Shown: positions 9,767 to 22,012 of the stretch, one piece after another
How the letters are laid out: each line of letters begins with the position of its first letter
Numbering within the stretch: the stretch's first letter is position 1
NCBI RefSeq assembly: GCF_026230105.1
Contig: NC_079477.1
Span: 5,523,001-5,587,000, forward strand
Length of the DNA: 64,000 nucleotides
Direction of reading: 5' to 3'
Source of the DNA: Diorhabda sublineata
Taxonomy: Eukaryota; Arthropoda; Insecta; Coleoptera; Chrysomelidae
Made by a program: the position numbers and the translations under genes
Notes under the pieces: generated by a model
The model's database searches: none
What the model saw: only the letters and a program-made list of their open reading frames with translations
What the model was told of the DNA's origin: nothing

Positions 9767-10549
9767 GTAAGTTCTTATAATCATCTGCTCAAAAGTTGTT
9801 TAAACCCCAACAATAATTAGTTTGTTGGACCAGGCCTTTGGTTTGGTAGGCAAGAAATTTTTGTACGTTGTGTAATATATAAAATGTTTGCAACAAATAT
9901 TAACAATTTGATTCCTTCTTAAATAATTAGTAGTTCATTCAGAAATATTAATATGTTCTCGGTAGTTTCATAAATTATAGTTTTTGGAGTTCGAAACTGT
10001 GAAATAAAGCAGCCTTAGGATATATATGAAAATTTAGAAAAAGTGAAATAACAAAACATTATTTGTATGAAATAACACTATAAATTTGTTTATCTAATTC
10101 TACTATCAAATGTGACACTCCTTGGCATTAGGAAACGTCACATTTTATATAACCATCATATATCAGTTATGAAAAGTAGTTATGTAAAAACTATACATAA
10201 CTATAAAGTATAAGTTTCAAAGAATTATTTATCAATTACTGTAAAAACTGACAGTTATTTCATTATTTAAACTGACAATTAACTCATTATTTTAAATCAT
10301 TAGTTTCTCAAAACTATAAGTCTATAACTATAAGTCCATTTTCTGGGTGAATATTCTTTTGACTTCTTGTCTAATGTCAATTTCATTTGAAACTGTGATA
10401 TCTACATGTATTCCATGAACTTGCCGAGAATGTTTTCTGAAATTTTTCTCTTATTTTTCAATGAACTCTTAAAATATACTTCAGCTACAATGCTGGATTT
10501 CCATCCTCAGTGTTACTATATTTTCAGAATGTCCTCTCCTGAGGATCTA
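9767..10549. other. Start of a long intron; AT-rich
   Basis: No Frizzled exon 2 is recognisable. Similarity to the sequence after copy 1 ends a few bases past the donor. No other ORF or repeat is evident. Confidence 0.45.
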
Positions 10550-10826
10550 CCAGCAGAGACGCTGACGAGGGTCTGAAAAACAATATCCTTCAACATTAAG
10601 TAGACACAGGTACTGAGCAATCTTTGGTGGTAATTTTCCAGTGGTATTTATGCAGGAGGTCTAATATTTCTATGGATGTGCTTTCCTGCCAGCAGAGACG
10701 CTGACGAGGGTCTAAAAAACAATATCCTTCAACATTAAGTAGACACAGGTACTGAGCAATCTTTGGTGGTAATTTTCCAGTGGTATTTATGCAGGAGGTC
10801 TATAATATTTCTATACTTTTTGAGGT
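10550..10826. repeat. Tandem duplication, 139-bp period
   Basis: CCAGCAGAGACGCTGACGAG begins both units (10550 and 10689), and the copies are almost identical for about 130 bases. The near identity suggests a recent event. The duplicated segment lies at the 3' side of the Crypton relic on the minus strand, so one unit carries the end of its open frame. Confidence 0.8.
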
Positions 10827-11410
10827 CAACAAGATCGACATCAGCAATATTTACAGCACTGTCCACAAATTCGTGAATAACGTGTGTTTCGCTCTCTGGA
10901 ATTGTAATTTTAAAAAAGGTGCCTTCATTAAATACGTCTCTTTCTCGTAAGATAATCAGTTCTGCTTTCCTGCAGGCTCCCGCAATCCCTATTATCATTA
11001 CGATCTAAGGAATAGATTTATTTAATAATAAATAAATAAATTTTAAACATATTGCAAATAGACATATTTCGTCTTCAGTCTTTTCAACATAATGTACTTC
11101 TTGATATAAAAATTTTTGCGTACGGTGAGTTCAGATCTACATTGAATATGTAATCCACAAAGTGGATGCCTTAAATGTTTTTAAATTTACAAAATAAGCA
11201 AGTAACACCTTTTAGTTGATGTTATTTATATTTTTCAAATCGCACCATTTTTCTAATTTTTGGTAGGCTAGGGCGTTTCTACTTTTTGATTCTTCAGGTA
11301 TTAAACCCATTGCAGCATTTGTAGACTATCATACTTCAAATGGAATGTCTGATTCGCTATCTGAAGACATTTCAAGTTACTACTTCTGACTTGTCTGACT
11401 TATTTTGAAG
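10620..11410 (-). pseudogene. Crypton-type tyrosine recombinase relic
   Basis: Reading on the minus strand: SSDSESDIPFEV near 11370, then SKSRNALAYQKLEKWCDLKN, KVLLAYFVNL and STLWITYSM, and after a gap IGIAGACRKAELIIL (start of the 87-residue frame at 10998). AYQKFxxWC and GACRxxEL, with its catalytic Arg, are the core-binding and first catalytic blocks of Crypton tyrosine recombinases that are common in insect genomes. Stops, an internal deletion between the two halves, and loss of the HxxR and Tyr region show it is dead. Family assignment is from memory of the motifs. Confidence 0.6.
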
Positions 11411-11975
11411 ATTTCAAGATTTGCTTCCATAGTAGTAATACTTGGACATTTGAATCCACATTAATATTTTTATTCTAATTGAAGATTCTGTTAAATATTA
11501 TAAAAGGGCGGAATTGGATAAAACTCTGTAAGTAAACACGTTATGAAAAAAGCCATATTCAACTCGCCTAATTTGCAAAACTTGCTAACGTTCATTTTGG
11601 CAAATACTAGTTACGTAAATATCTACTAATATACTAAAAAAACCATATCATTTGAATTCAGTCGTTTCATTTTTTCATTTACACACTCAACTAATTTCGT
11701 CTTTTGCATAATGAATCCCAAAAAAATTCATTCTCATAATTCCAATTATGCGACTATCTTCAGGTTAAATGAGCCAGATTAAGATTGTAATTTTTAGTGT
11801 TATAATATTGAATAATAATCCAAAATCGTCTTGTAACCATTGAAAAGCGTATTTTCCCCGAAAGTCTATAAATCGAAATACAACTCGAAGATGCGGATCT
11901 ACTTGAATTTTTCGTTAAACTGAGAAAAACTAATAAAAAAATTGTGTGTGTGTGTGTCAGCTCCGACGCACGACT
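11411..11975. other. Spacer with (TG)n run
   Basis: AT-rich, no coding signal. A run of about seven TG/GT units at 11943-11957 lies just outside the TIR element that follows. Confidence 0.4.
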
Positions 11976-12955
11976 GGAGTTTACTTCTTAAGTTCGATAG
12001 TCTAACCAGACGCAAAAAGAGTTTATTTAACTTGAAAAAGATGGAATTTTTGGAGGTTTAGATTTTTTCCTAGTCAAAAAATATAAAAAAAAATTAGAAA
12101 ATTTATAAATGCATAATTATAAAAATTTTAACCGACTTTAAGAAAATTGATAAAAAAGGTTTTTATAAACATTTTTTTAAATTATTATAATTAATTTTTT
12201 ATTTAAAATATAATAAATATAATATTATCTTAATAATTAACAAAAATAGTTATAAAAAGATAATTATGTCACTAAATCTTTTACATACAATAATAAATAG
12301 TACATGAAAATTATTTAAATAGGCTAAAAAATAACTTTTCGAAAGAAAATTATATAAAAACATTATTATAATGAAAAAATATTGTCGATTTTTCTGATAA
12401 TATTATCGAATTATTGACTACAGTTGTTAATATTTAAAAATTATTTATAAAATAAATCATAATAACATGGAAAAATTTATAGACATCGACAAAAAAATTA
12501 ATTTTTGGTTAGGTTAGAAATTTTCTATTTTATGTGGATGCGTTCGATAATTCATATTAGGTTGATTATCTAATTTTATGTGTTGTTTTCAAATACATCG
12601 ATAATTATTAAAATATTTAATAAATACAAATTGCACATGCTCATACATATAATACATGTATTATAACGTACCTTGCAACCACGTGTTTGTTAGATGTTCC
12701 GGCAATATCACCTACACCTCTTTCTGCCATAGTTATTTCAAAATACTTTCAGTTCACTTTAGCGGAACAAAATGATAATAAAACTTCACAATGACAGCAA
12801 TATAACTATGTTGACACTGACAAATTAGAAAGTTGCACATCATAGGATGCGCACCAAAAACGTAACGAGTTCATTCATCGATAGATTTTACTCCTCACAT
12901 TTTTCTCATACCGGGCCCCTTATATATGCAAATCGATTCTTAAGGAGTAAACTCC
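11976..12955 (-). mobile_element. TIR element with spliced mini-gene, copy B
   Basis: The ends are 17-bp inverted repeats: GGAGTTTACTTCTTAAG at 11976-11992 and its near-exact reverse complement at 12939-12955 (one mismatch). Inside, on the minus strand, are a TATATAAG box, a start codon and a two-exon ORF (separate entry). The unit is repeated in inverted orientation at 53086-54028. Copy B keeps about 79 bases of leader missing from the other copy, but lacks most of exon 2. The middle, an intron in this reading, is extremely AT-rich. No clear target-site duplication was found and I cannot name the superfamily. Confidence 0.65.
12027..12730 (-). CDS. Two-exon mini-gene in TIR element, shortened copy
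   Basis: Exon 1 runs from ATG 12730 to 12672 and encodes MAERGVGDIAGTSNKHVVA, ending at a GTACGT donor. The acceptor is a T-rich tract then GACTAG at 12070-12075, and exon 2 runs 12069-12027: RKKSKPPKIPSFSS, stop. The junction is phase 2, rebuilding an Arg codon. Relative to copy A about 75-85 bases of exon 2 are missing, yet a short frame remains open. I do not recognise the protein. The basic K-rich start of exon 2 could bind nucleic acid. It may be the N-terminal remnant of a transposase. Splicing is predicted, not shown. Confidence 0.4.
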
Positions 12956-14999
12956 AAAAACGTCGAATCATTCTATTTCAAGACACTTGACACAGAATGA
13001 TTTCTTTTGTCATTTGAATGCGTCGATATCAAAGAAGTTTGTTTTTATTTTAAGTGAAGTATTCATATTTAAAAGACAATAAATATATTTTCCATAAAAT
13101 TAATCTTTTCCTCGATACATGAAAAGTAGCAGTCGTAAATAAATTATGTCATTAGTAGGCTTGGAACTAAATCGACAAATTGCATGTGCGTATTTAGATC
13201 AGTAACACATTTTTAATTTTTTTTATTAAAATAATTGCTCGTAATTCAATTTTGTTGTACATCAATCTATGTTATTATCTTAATAATGATTCAAAATATT
13301 TAACAGAGATGCCGACAAATAAATCCTTTTTCGATATTGACGTCATCTACTGCTTCAACACCATTTTGGCAAATTTCATCATGCATAACTTACGTTTAAA
13401 ATATGAAACGCTTCAATTATCTCGGAAACAGCTTACACGATATTTATAAGTTTGGGTTTGTAATGATTTTATAATGTGCCGATATTATAGAGGTATTTAC
13501 ACTGTTGTCCGATTTTTCGTTTTTCTGGAAATATAGCGAGTTTTCATTCCAAAGTATTAAAATTTGACTAGTTAGCAAATTAAGAACTTAAAAAAAAACA
13601 TAAAGTAGATGCCGTTACAACAGATGTTATTTCAACACAATTTGCAATGCGAGTGAAAACTTTACCATAAATTTTGTAACATCTTTGACCACTAATTCTT
13701 CTTATATCTGCGCTAATCTTGTTTAACGCTTCGCGGGTAAGGTTGGTCAATAAAATTTATGAATTAATTAACACTTATAACTTTATGAAACCACAATTTC
13801 GTAAGTATCTCTCTTACTGTGACTCCTGACTTGCGATGTTCCAGAACATGCTAGAAAAATTTTCCAAAGTGTCTAGTAACAGTCAGATTCTTCCTGAAAC
13901 ATTAAAATATAGTTCAAGGTTTACCTAGTAGATGGAGTCACCCATACATGACCGACGTTGTCGGATGGCGTGCGGCTGTGACTCCACAGAAAATTATCGG
14001 GCACAAAACCATTCGATAAAATCACTCTACATTTTGGGAACAGATTATTTAGGTATTGTTTTCGCGCATAGTTATGAGATATTTTTTTGATGCAGTTGTT
14101 CTATGATGCTCCGACTGAAAAATCTATTTATTTATACTATTTTGGACGATATATCTTCTTGTATTTTATGGTTTAGGATTTAAATTTTATTTAAGATATG
14201 TTCTTCTGGACCATAGTTTTACAGAAATTTCATTTCGTTTCTTCTCAGACACATTGTAATTTTCAATAAATACCAACATTTATAATTTTTCTAAACGTCA
14301 ATGTTGTTGTTGTTGTATCAAGACAATCTGATGTACAGGATAACACATGAAATTTTTCATTATTAAGGGTATGGAAAACAGAAAAATACACTGCTTCCAG
14401 AAATAAACAGCAGTACAGCAACACAGTATTTCTTCTTTGATTTCTCATTTCTTTTTTAATCTTTATGTATTTTCTTTCAATACCACAACTTCGTTTCATT
14501 CTATTGAAATAATCTTTTTGGAATACTTGTTCCAGCGAAAACCTAGTTTATTTAAAAGCTTCCATAGTGTGCTTCTACTCAGTAAAGGGAATCCTTATCA
14601 TCGAAGTCTTTCCTTCAAATGATTTTCTATTTCACGGAGCTTTACGTGCTGTTTGAAACTGACATTTCTCTTTTTCAATAACTATGTGTCATCAATATTT
14701 TTACACTGAATACGCAACTTGGATCTCCTTAATAAATGGAGAAACCTACAATTTTATTTTCGGTGAAATTTGTAGGGAAGTGATTCTTGAAATTCAAATA
14801 AAACAAAATTTCAAGCTTTTATTCACAAATAGGTATTTATATATCTCGTTATATCTAATCTTTAATGCATAGGACTTTTGACTCCAAACCTTTTTCTATT
14901 GTTGTATTAGTTCAGGTACATTTATGAAAATTCCAGGAAATATTTAGATTATTCTGTAATAATATTTAAAATGAACAGACTGAGGTTTAAGTCTGTAGA
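12956..14999. other. Spacer, nothing recognised
   Basis: Contains a (GTT)n run near 14302 and several short open frames (13252-13449, 14263-14622, 14684-14872) that overlap on both strands and show no known motif. No repeat ends were found. Confidence 0.35.
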
Positions 15000-15002
15000 G
15001 TT

Positions 15003-15990
15003 GGGGAGCCTACTTTTAAAAAAATTAATTCTGACAAGCTCAAAAACTGCCGTTCTTTGCCGTGAAATTCTCAGAATTTGACGTTAACTATCTTTATAAA
15101 TAATGGGATGGCTACCCCCTAGAATATGATTCTTTTTTTTACAATGACTAAAACTAATTACATAGATATTTGCCGTTTGGTTTGCTGTTCAATAAATTAA
15201 TATTGCCGATATCGGAATACGTCGGCATCCGGTGCAAAACGAGATAAACCCTTTTCTACATATGAAGTGCGGAATGATCTAATGGCAAGAAAAGGCTTTT
15301 CTTCAGATGCCAAAGAGCCTCGAAAGCAGCAATAATATTTTCTTGAATGGCAAAGTAGCAGCAATTATCTAGTGCTGTGTTATACTTATTGTTTTAGAGG
15401 GAACTATTATCCCATGGGGTGGCTCGTTACATTAAGAGTTAAGTTACCTGGCCACTCCCTGGAATATAGATTTCCTTTGTACTGATATTCAAACTGCACT
15501 CATAGATAATTACTACGAACGCTGATTTTGCGGCACGCTTTGGGTTATTTTGAATACATTGGGTATGCTTATCAACTTGGCGGGCTACCTCCAGCCGTGC
15601 TGCTTTTCTTCGTGCATTTTCAATATTTGAATGATTGCCGTTTACGAAAATATCAATGGCTGGCCTGGAAAATGTGGGGGGCAAGGGTCTACATACCCTC
15701 TGCTTAGCGGGATAGCTAAGTTTTCAAATAACAAAAACCAAGAGCTCCGAACTGGGGTTGATCTTCCGAACGACCAGCAAATATCAAATGATAAATCCCA
15801 AAAATGCTTCTTATGATCGATAACAGATCCAAATCAAAACCGTAAGGATGTGAACTTCACGGAACAGCTCTTTTAATGCTGTGTTGCAAGTGCTGTGTAG
15901 TGGATATTAGGTTAAGTCAATGTTGTGAAACATAAAAACGGCAGTTTTTGAGCTTGTCAGAATCTATTTTTTTATAAATTGGCCCGGTAA
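15003..15990. mobile_element. TIR element of about 0.98 kb
   Basis: A 26-base block at 15029-15054 (ATTCTGACAAGCTC through GCCGTT) returns as its exact reverse complement at 15938-15963. Outside it the similarity continues, more diverged, through an A-rich stretch to GAGCC / GGCCC, so the repeats reach about 50 bp. The interior has overlapping open frames (15439-15684 minus, 15631-15816 plus) without recognisable motifs. GTCTG occurs just outside both ends and may be the remains of a target duplication. Non-autonomous or decayed DNA transposon of unknown superfamily. Confidence 0.6.
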
Positions 15991-16674
15991 CTTGTCTGAC
16001 CTCCAAGTTTTGGATTAGTAAGTAGATAAGTTTTATTACTTTCTCGTACATAAAAATGTATTCTCCCGAATAAAATGAACCAAATTACAAAACACCTTTT
16101 AAGACAAGCTGTTTCCGGATTGATTTAGTTTCGTTCTCACTTTTGACACATTGAGAATATTTATTTCTTAAAGTAAGTTGAGTTAAATACGTTTTCACTT
16201 GTTGAAAAATATTTAAACATAGATAAATGAAACTTCTAATAGAACAGGTGAAATTATAGGAAATTTCAATCGACACCTTCACTACGTTCTTGACACATCT
16301 TTTTTATTACTTTTGTTTTTTTTTGTAGTATTAGAATCATCTGTTATAATATTGTTGAGATAAAATAACACATTCATTATCACATTTTATGGTAGGTAAT
16401 AAAATGATATTGATATTTTATCGAGTTTTTATACCACATAACGGTTACATGAATACGTGTACTAATTTAAATTATCAGTCTTTTTTGTTTTTTATTATTT
16501 TTTGAATAAAGATTGTAAACGATAATATGTTGATTTATGGCATTTGATTAATCAAACTATAAGTAGGTATTGAAAAATCTCTCTCTCATTGCGATATGTC
16601 AGAGATCCTTATTTTCTATTTCATACGTCCCCAATACCCCCTTGAATATATCAAAAATAAAACATGTGATTACA
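15991..16674. other. AT-rich spacer
   Basis: No coding signal. The open frame at 16085-16282 on the minus strand is unrecognised. Confidence 0.35.
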
Positions 16675-18786
16675 CTGGCCAACAAGACCTTTATTTTTAA
16701 AATGGAAATATCGTCCAATAATAGAAAATTTTTTATTAAGCCCTAACACGTACCACTTTTCAATACCCTAATTATCCCTGTTTACATTAGCAGGTAGATA
16801 ATTTTATAAAGGGGCGGTTAATATAGGTAAAATTTATGGCCGACAAAATACCTGAACTGATTATTCAGATTAATAAACAATCGAAACTGTTGAGTTTCAT
16901 CGTAAGTGTTCATAGTGCAAAAAGTGATTATAAAGACGATGATGAAAGTTTATGGTGAAATCGCAAGCCAGGTCATTTTCCGAAAATGTGAAAAAAGCCT
17001 ATTTTATAAATATTTTGGTCCATCAATTGGAGACCAAGATAAGCAGTGGGCACCCCACACGTGCTGTGTTAGTTGTAGCGTGTCATTGGTGCAGTGGATG
17101 AATGGGAAGAAAAAAAGCATGGCATTTGCAATTCCAATGGTATGGCGGGCGGGAACATACGAACCATTTTAAGGACCGCTATTTTTGTCTAACAAAGGCT
17201 GAACGTTATTCTAAGTAAGGAAAGCACAAGATCGAGTATCGAAATTTGCCGTCTGCAATACGACCTGTTCTCCATAACGAAGATTTACCAGTACCGATTG
17301 CGCCTTTAGATCCGCAAAATATTGTTTTAGAAGATACTGGAGACAACGTATCATCAGGAAGCTCCGAAGAACAATGCACGGACCATATTTTTACTCCAAG
17401 TACCAGTTCCGGCGAGCCACATTTGATTGTTCAAAGTGAGTTGAATCATTTAGCACGTGATTTTGGGTTATCAAAGCAACAGTCTGAACTTCTTGCTTCC
17501 CGTCTTAAGGAATGGAGCTTGTTAGCCAAAGATACAAAAATTACAATATTTAGAAAAAAAAATGCTATATTTTCTGCATTCTCCAGTATGGAAAATTCGT
17601 TGTGTGCGTGTACGGATATTGATGGTCTAATGAAGGAACTTGATATTGAGCATAATCCCATCGAGTGGCGCCTATTTATTGACTCGTCTAAATACAGTTT
17701 AAAAGAAGTATTTTTACACAATCGAAATTTAAAACCGTCTATAACAGTTGCTCATTCTGTGAAGATGAAAGAAGCTTATGAAAATATTCACTTGCTTTTA
17801 AACAAAATTAACTACAATAAGTGGTAGATAAGTGGGGATCTGAAGGTGATTGGAATTTTACTGGGACTTCTGGGAGGGTTTAAGAAACATTGTTGTTTTC
17901 TTTGTCTATGGGACATTATGTAAAAAAAATTGGCAAGCAAGAAGTGAGTTTCAACCGGGATATCAAAAATTTAAGTTTATACCCCTTCTAGATCCCAAAA
18001 ATGTCCTGCGCCCCCTTCACATTAAACTTGGATTGATGCATAACTTTGTAAAGGCTATGGATAAAGAGGGTGATGGATTCAAATACCTTAGAGAATTCTT
18101 TCCCCAGTTGAGTGATGCCAAGTTAAAGGAACTTATTTTTATTGGGTCACAAATAAGAAAATTGCTGAACGATGACAATTTTACAAAAAAGCTCACCAGA
18201 CAGGAACTTAGGGCATAGAAGGCATTTGTTAGTGTAATGAGGGGATTTTTGGGCAACAATACGGATCCAAACTACCAACAGTTGATTGGTGAACCTCTAG
18301 ACGCCTACAAATCCCTTGGTGCTCGAATGTCCATTCCATTCATTTCCTCCATTCACATCTGACATTTTTTCCCGAAAATTTGGGAGCTGTCAGTGATGAG
18401 CAAAGTGAAAGATTCCACCAAGATATTAGAACATGATGGGTGATTACTATTGATTTTTAAAAAGAGTAGATGTAACTTCTCATCAAAGGAAAAAGTACAG
18501 CTAATATATATTTAAATTGATTTTTTTTAGTTTTTGTTTTTAAAAGATGTGAGGCATGTTTATTAGATGTAAACTATAAATATACACGATCTAAAAATCG
18601 TGAAATTTTTTTTTTCAATAAATATTAAATATTTTACCAATGAATATGATTCTTTAAATGTAACATGAAATCCTTACGTGTTACAATTATTTTTTTCATA
18701 TGTTCATATTTGTAAAGGTCCATTTTATCACAATATGCTATTCATTCTCGTCTTATTAGAAAAAAAAAATTTTTGTCGACCAGTCA
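16675..18786 (+). mobile_element. Unclassified repetitive element with degenerate large ORF
   Basis: A long broken ORF lies between imperfect inverted ends: ACTGGCCAACAAGACC at 16679 and the complement of ACTGGTCGACAAAAAT near 18771-18786. Reading across frameshifts gives SIGDQDKQWAPHTCC and KKSMAFAIPMVW (16906-17172), PSAIRPVLHNEDLPVPIAPL (17246-17827), a block ending near LNKINYNKW, then LKVIGILLGLLGGFKKHCCF, LHIKLGLMHNFVKAMDKEGD (17850-18218), and finally FFPENLGAVSDEQSERFHQD near 18370. I know this protein as a repetitive, transposase-like family found in insects and cnidarians, but cannot assign a superfamily with certainty. The Cys and His pairs in the first block look like a zinc-binding domain. 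At least three frameshifts and one stop make it inactive. Confidence 0.6.
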
Positions 18787-18935
18787 AGACAGATCGGTTT
18801 TAAATGTCGGTTATAAATCTCAGAACTACAGTAAACGCGAAATGGGGCCAAGGAGCAGAAATATGATCAAGAATAGAAGAGCCTGAGCTCCGATCAATAA
18901 CATGTAGAAACTATGTACCAACAAAGATATTTCTA

Positions 18936-19310
18936 CAACTAAAATTAAGACTAGTGAGGTGCAACGGGCACATAATTAGAAGAAAACCAATGGGAATGAT
19001 CAAAAGAATAACGTAATGGATCCCATTGTGACCAAGGAGAAGGGGCAGGCTGAGAAAAACTTGAAAATGAAATAGAGGAAGACATATGACCACTCAATAT
19101 AGAAAACTGGAGATCAAAATGCCGGAACCGAAATGAATGGAAAATAATAACAAAAACAGCCAAAACAAACGACGAACTATAGAGAAAATAAAAATTAGAA
19201 AACGAGGAGTAATCCACCTCGAAAAAAAAAAAGGATTTAAAGCGCCAAAAGCGATAGCCATAATCCACATGGGATTGAAAGGCTTGATGATGATGATGAT
19301 GAAGGTGGTA
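18936..19310 (+). mobile_element. LINE C-terminal tail relic with (GAT)n end
   Basis: The + strand reads, with stops, NGHIIRRKPMGMIKRIT, then PRRRGRLRKT, then KLEIKMPEPK, and ends in five GAT/TGA units at about 19286-19301. GHIxRR and RRRGRxxKTW are typical of the C-terminal end of insect LINE reverse transcriptases, and the short trinucleotide tail marks the 3' terminus. A 5'-truncated, dead insertion. Confidence 0.5.
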
Positions 19311-19319
19311 CATATTTTC

Positions 19320-19480
19320 TGTTCTGTTCTGTGGTGTAGAGGCTTGGATCACAACCAAGGCTACTTTAAAAAGATTGGAGTCTTTCGAAATGTGGATATA
19401 TCGGCGTATTCGGAAAATATCTTGGACGGATCACTAACATTGAAGTTATGCAAAGACTAGAGAAAGAGAAGGAAGTCGTT
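19320..19480 (+). mobile_element. LINE reverse transcriptase 3' relic
   Basis: Translation gives EAWITTKATLKRLESFEMW followed by IYRRIRKISWTDH. This FEMWxYRRIxKIxWTD block is the characteristic post-RT region of the same broad LINE group found at 55424-55864. It directly follows the previous LINE tail, so two insertions of related elements abut, or one was rearranged. Confidence 0.5.
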
Positions 19481-20631
19481 TCCATAGAAAAAAGAAAAAA
19501 GAAACTGGAGTTTTCCTCCTAACCTACGCCATTAGTTTGTAGTGTGTCATCTATCTGATGATCTGATAGAAACGCAGTCAATAGGATAATAATAGCCTTG
19601 TTGATAGCCAACGGATAAGGCGAAGAATATCTAAGTTCCACATATGCTTCCCTCTACAGAGTATTTTGCAATAAAAAAGAGATAAAAAAACGTTGAAAAA
19701 CGAAAATCTACGAATCAGTACTACAGCCAATGCGGATCTATAGCTGCAGAAAATAACGTGCGAAATGAAAATGAGACAAGTAGTGGAGGTGAAGAGATTA
19801 GACAAAATAAGGAAGATCAAAACTATTTCTTTAAACTGATTAAATACGACTTACACCATGTGTGGCGAAACTTATACGAAAGTCTTTCAAAATTCGGATC
19901 ATATGAACTATCCAAAATTGATTTGTTAATTGTAAAACAATTTTTTAAAGAGGCAAGTTTTCAATACATTTTTTGTGTAACACGGATTTCTCAACGTGTA
20001 GTCTCCGCAAGAAAGTAAAAATGAATACCAGACGCGTGTAAACGACGCAGGGGACCCAGGGATGCTGGCGCCAGCTACTATATCTATATAAAATCAGCCT
20101 TAAAACGTATTGTCTTATAACCGAGTTGAACTGTGATTTGTGTTGAGCTAAACCTAGGAAAATTTAAAGCTGTATGCCACTGAGTTTGAAAAGATCACTG
20201 AAATATAGACAGACTCTCGATATGATACGAACGATCAGTAGCTTCGTATAAATTTTAAACTGGTTTCTTAACATTGTGGCATTCCTATTACTACCCTGGA
20301 CGGGTTGTAGCAAATGACGTTTAGTTTATGCAGTCGTTAGTCGTTTGTGTTCCAAAGCATATGGAGATTGTTTCTGATTTATAAGAAAAACGGCGGAAAT
20401 GTTCGAAATGGTTTGTGCTTTGCTTTGGAATGCATTTCATCTCAACGGTATTGAATAGAAACAGCTTGTTATCATAAATAATAGTTTTCTTTTATTATAC
20501 ACAAAAAGTTTTTATTTTTATTCCACCAAAGATGAAAATGATTTAATGTCTTCTAAAATAATTTATTTATATATTTTATCAATTAATAAGTCTGGGAAAG
20601 AAAGATAGAAAATCATATCCCTAACCCTTAT
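19481..20631. other. Spacer; GCTGGCGCCAGC palindrome and TATA-like box
   Basis: A perfect 12-bp palindrome GCTGGCGCCAGC at 20064-20075 is followed by CTATATAAAA at about 20084. This could be a promoter remnant, but no gene follows it. The open frame at 19758-20018 is unrecognised. Confidence 0.3.
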
Positions 20632-21017
20632 TCTTACTACTATTATAAATGTGAATGTAAGTTTGTTTGCGCGAAAACTACTTGACCGATCATCATAAAA
20701 CTTTGTACACATATTCTTGGAGGTATTAGAAATAACATTTTTTGTCAAAGCTTCCTCAACGCCATCTAGCATCTCCAGTAATGGAGTTCCAACCCTGAGC
20801 TCTGTAATACCTTTCCAATGTATTACCAACGGTCACATCAATATCCAAACCAATTGACTATAGTTTCAGCTGTTTTTTTTATTTATTGTTATTTTATTAT
20901 ATATGCAGTATAAAACTATTTGAATTTTTGAAGTTAGGTATCTGTGTCCGTGGTTACATGCTATTCATTTTAGATGTTACTCTTTGGTTTTAATTCTTAC
21001 TCTGTTCTTCTTTAAAA

Positions 21018-21345
21018 ATGCCTCGGAAGCAAAAGCCACTTGCAGCAAAAGTTGTACGAAATAAAGAATCTTCGGTTCACGCAGAGAAGAAAAGACAACA
21101 GCAAGTAGAGCGACTAAGTGTTTTGAGAGCAGCTGAAACTGAAGAATTCATAATGAAGACCACGCGCCGTCAAATTTCAAGCGTTTAAATATGATTCTTC
21201 AATTTAATATAATAATCATCCTTTGATTGTTTTTGGCTTAATGAATAAAAAATGTCACTATTGCGATGCTTTCAAATAGAAAGATGAAACTATTGGAATG
21301 TGCTGTTCCAGTGGTAAAGTTTCACTTTCATTACTTGGTTAACTA
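21018..21345 (+). pseudogene. Helitron protein N-terminal fragment
   Basis: ATG 21018 opens a 56-codon frame starting MPRKQKPLAAKVVRNKESS, rich in Arg, Lys, Gln and Glu, ending at TAA 21186-21188. In other frames the downstream sequence gives NHPLIVFGLMNKKCHYCDAF and then IGMCCSSGKVSL. The CxxC then CC-x-x-GK pattern is the zinc-finger-like block near the N-terminus of Helitron helicases, which supports the Helitron call. Truncated and frameshifted. Confidence 0.55.
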
Positions 21346-21444
21346 TTTCCTGTAAACCAAAACTCATGAGCTTTTGCGGGTAACTTTTTTAACCTGTGAC
21401 CTTTTATGTTACAACTTTATTGTTAAGTTTCACAGTTGAGTCAA

Positions 21445-22012
21445 CGGGGGGTGTAATTTGGGCGCTAACCATCCTTCTTTACCTGTTTGACCAAGAAGGG
21501 TAGATAATCCGACATGTATTTTCGGCGCTAAGAAGTGCAGGTAGGTCGAGTCATAAAATAACCCAATGGAGGGAAAGTTGATAGATTTTTAAGTAGGTTA
21601 GGTTATGTAAATCTCTTATTTTATATGTAATATGTACTTAAGTACTAAATAAAAATATAAAATTTACTTTATTCTGTAGAGTGTAGAGTATTACAAAAAT
21701 GTTGTGAGGAAACTTTATTAAGGGCAGATTTTTCATTTAAAAAAAGTGCAAAGTAGCCCCCTCTAACGGTAAATTTTTTCAGACCTTAAGTGATAATAGG
21801 TCATTTCTCTTATAGGAAAATCTAAAAATACAAAAATATATCTTATTATAAATGTCGGTGATTTAATAAATAACCGTATTTCATAAATCATGTACTTCAG
21901 TCGGTTAGCGCCCAAAATACACATAGGATTAAAATGACCCTTCGGTCTTGGCGCCTAGTTTTCTTGTTGTAAAAAGTACATTAATCCTTTAGCGCCCAAA
22001 TTACATCCACCA
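21445..22012. mobile_element. 568-bp MITE nested in the Helitron, 8-bp TSD
   Basis: Inverted ends of 24 bp with three mismatches (21445-21468 and 21989-22012), sharing TGTAATTTGGGCGCTAA. Flanked by the identical octamer TGAGTCAA at 21437-21444 and 22013-22020. Additional GGCGC-rich subterminal repeats occur inside both ends. The 8-bp duplication points to a hAT-type source. No ORF. It interrupts the Helitron, so it inserted later. Confidence 0.8.

Noticed and set aside
18951..19358. 135-codon minus-strand frame with a His-rich stretch
   Set aside because: It is the complement of a LINE tail on the + strand, and the His run is the complement of the (GAT)n tail.
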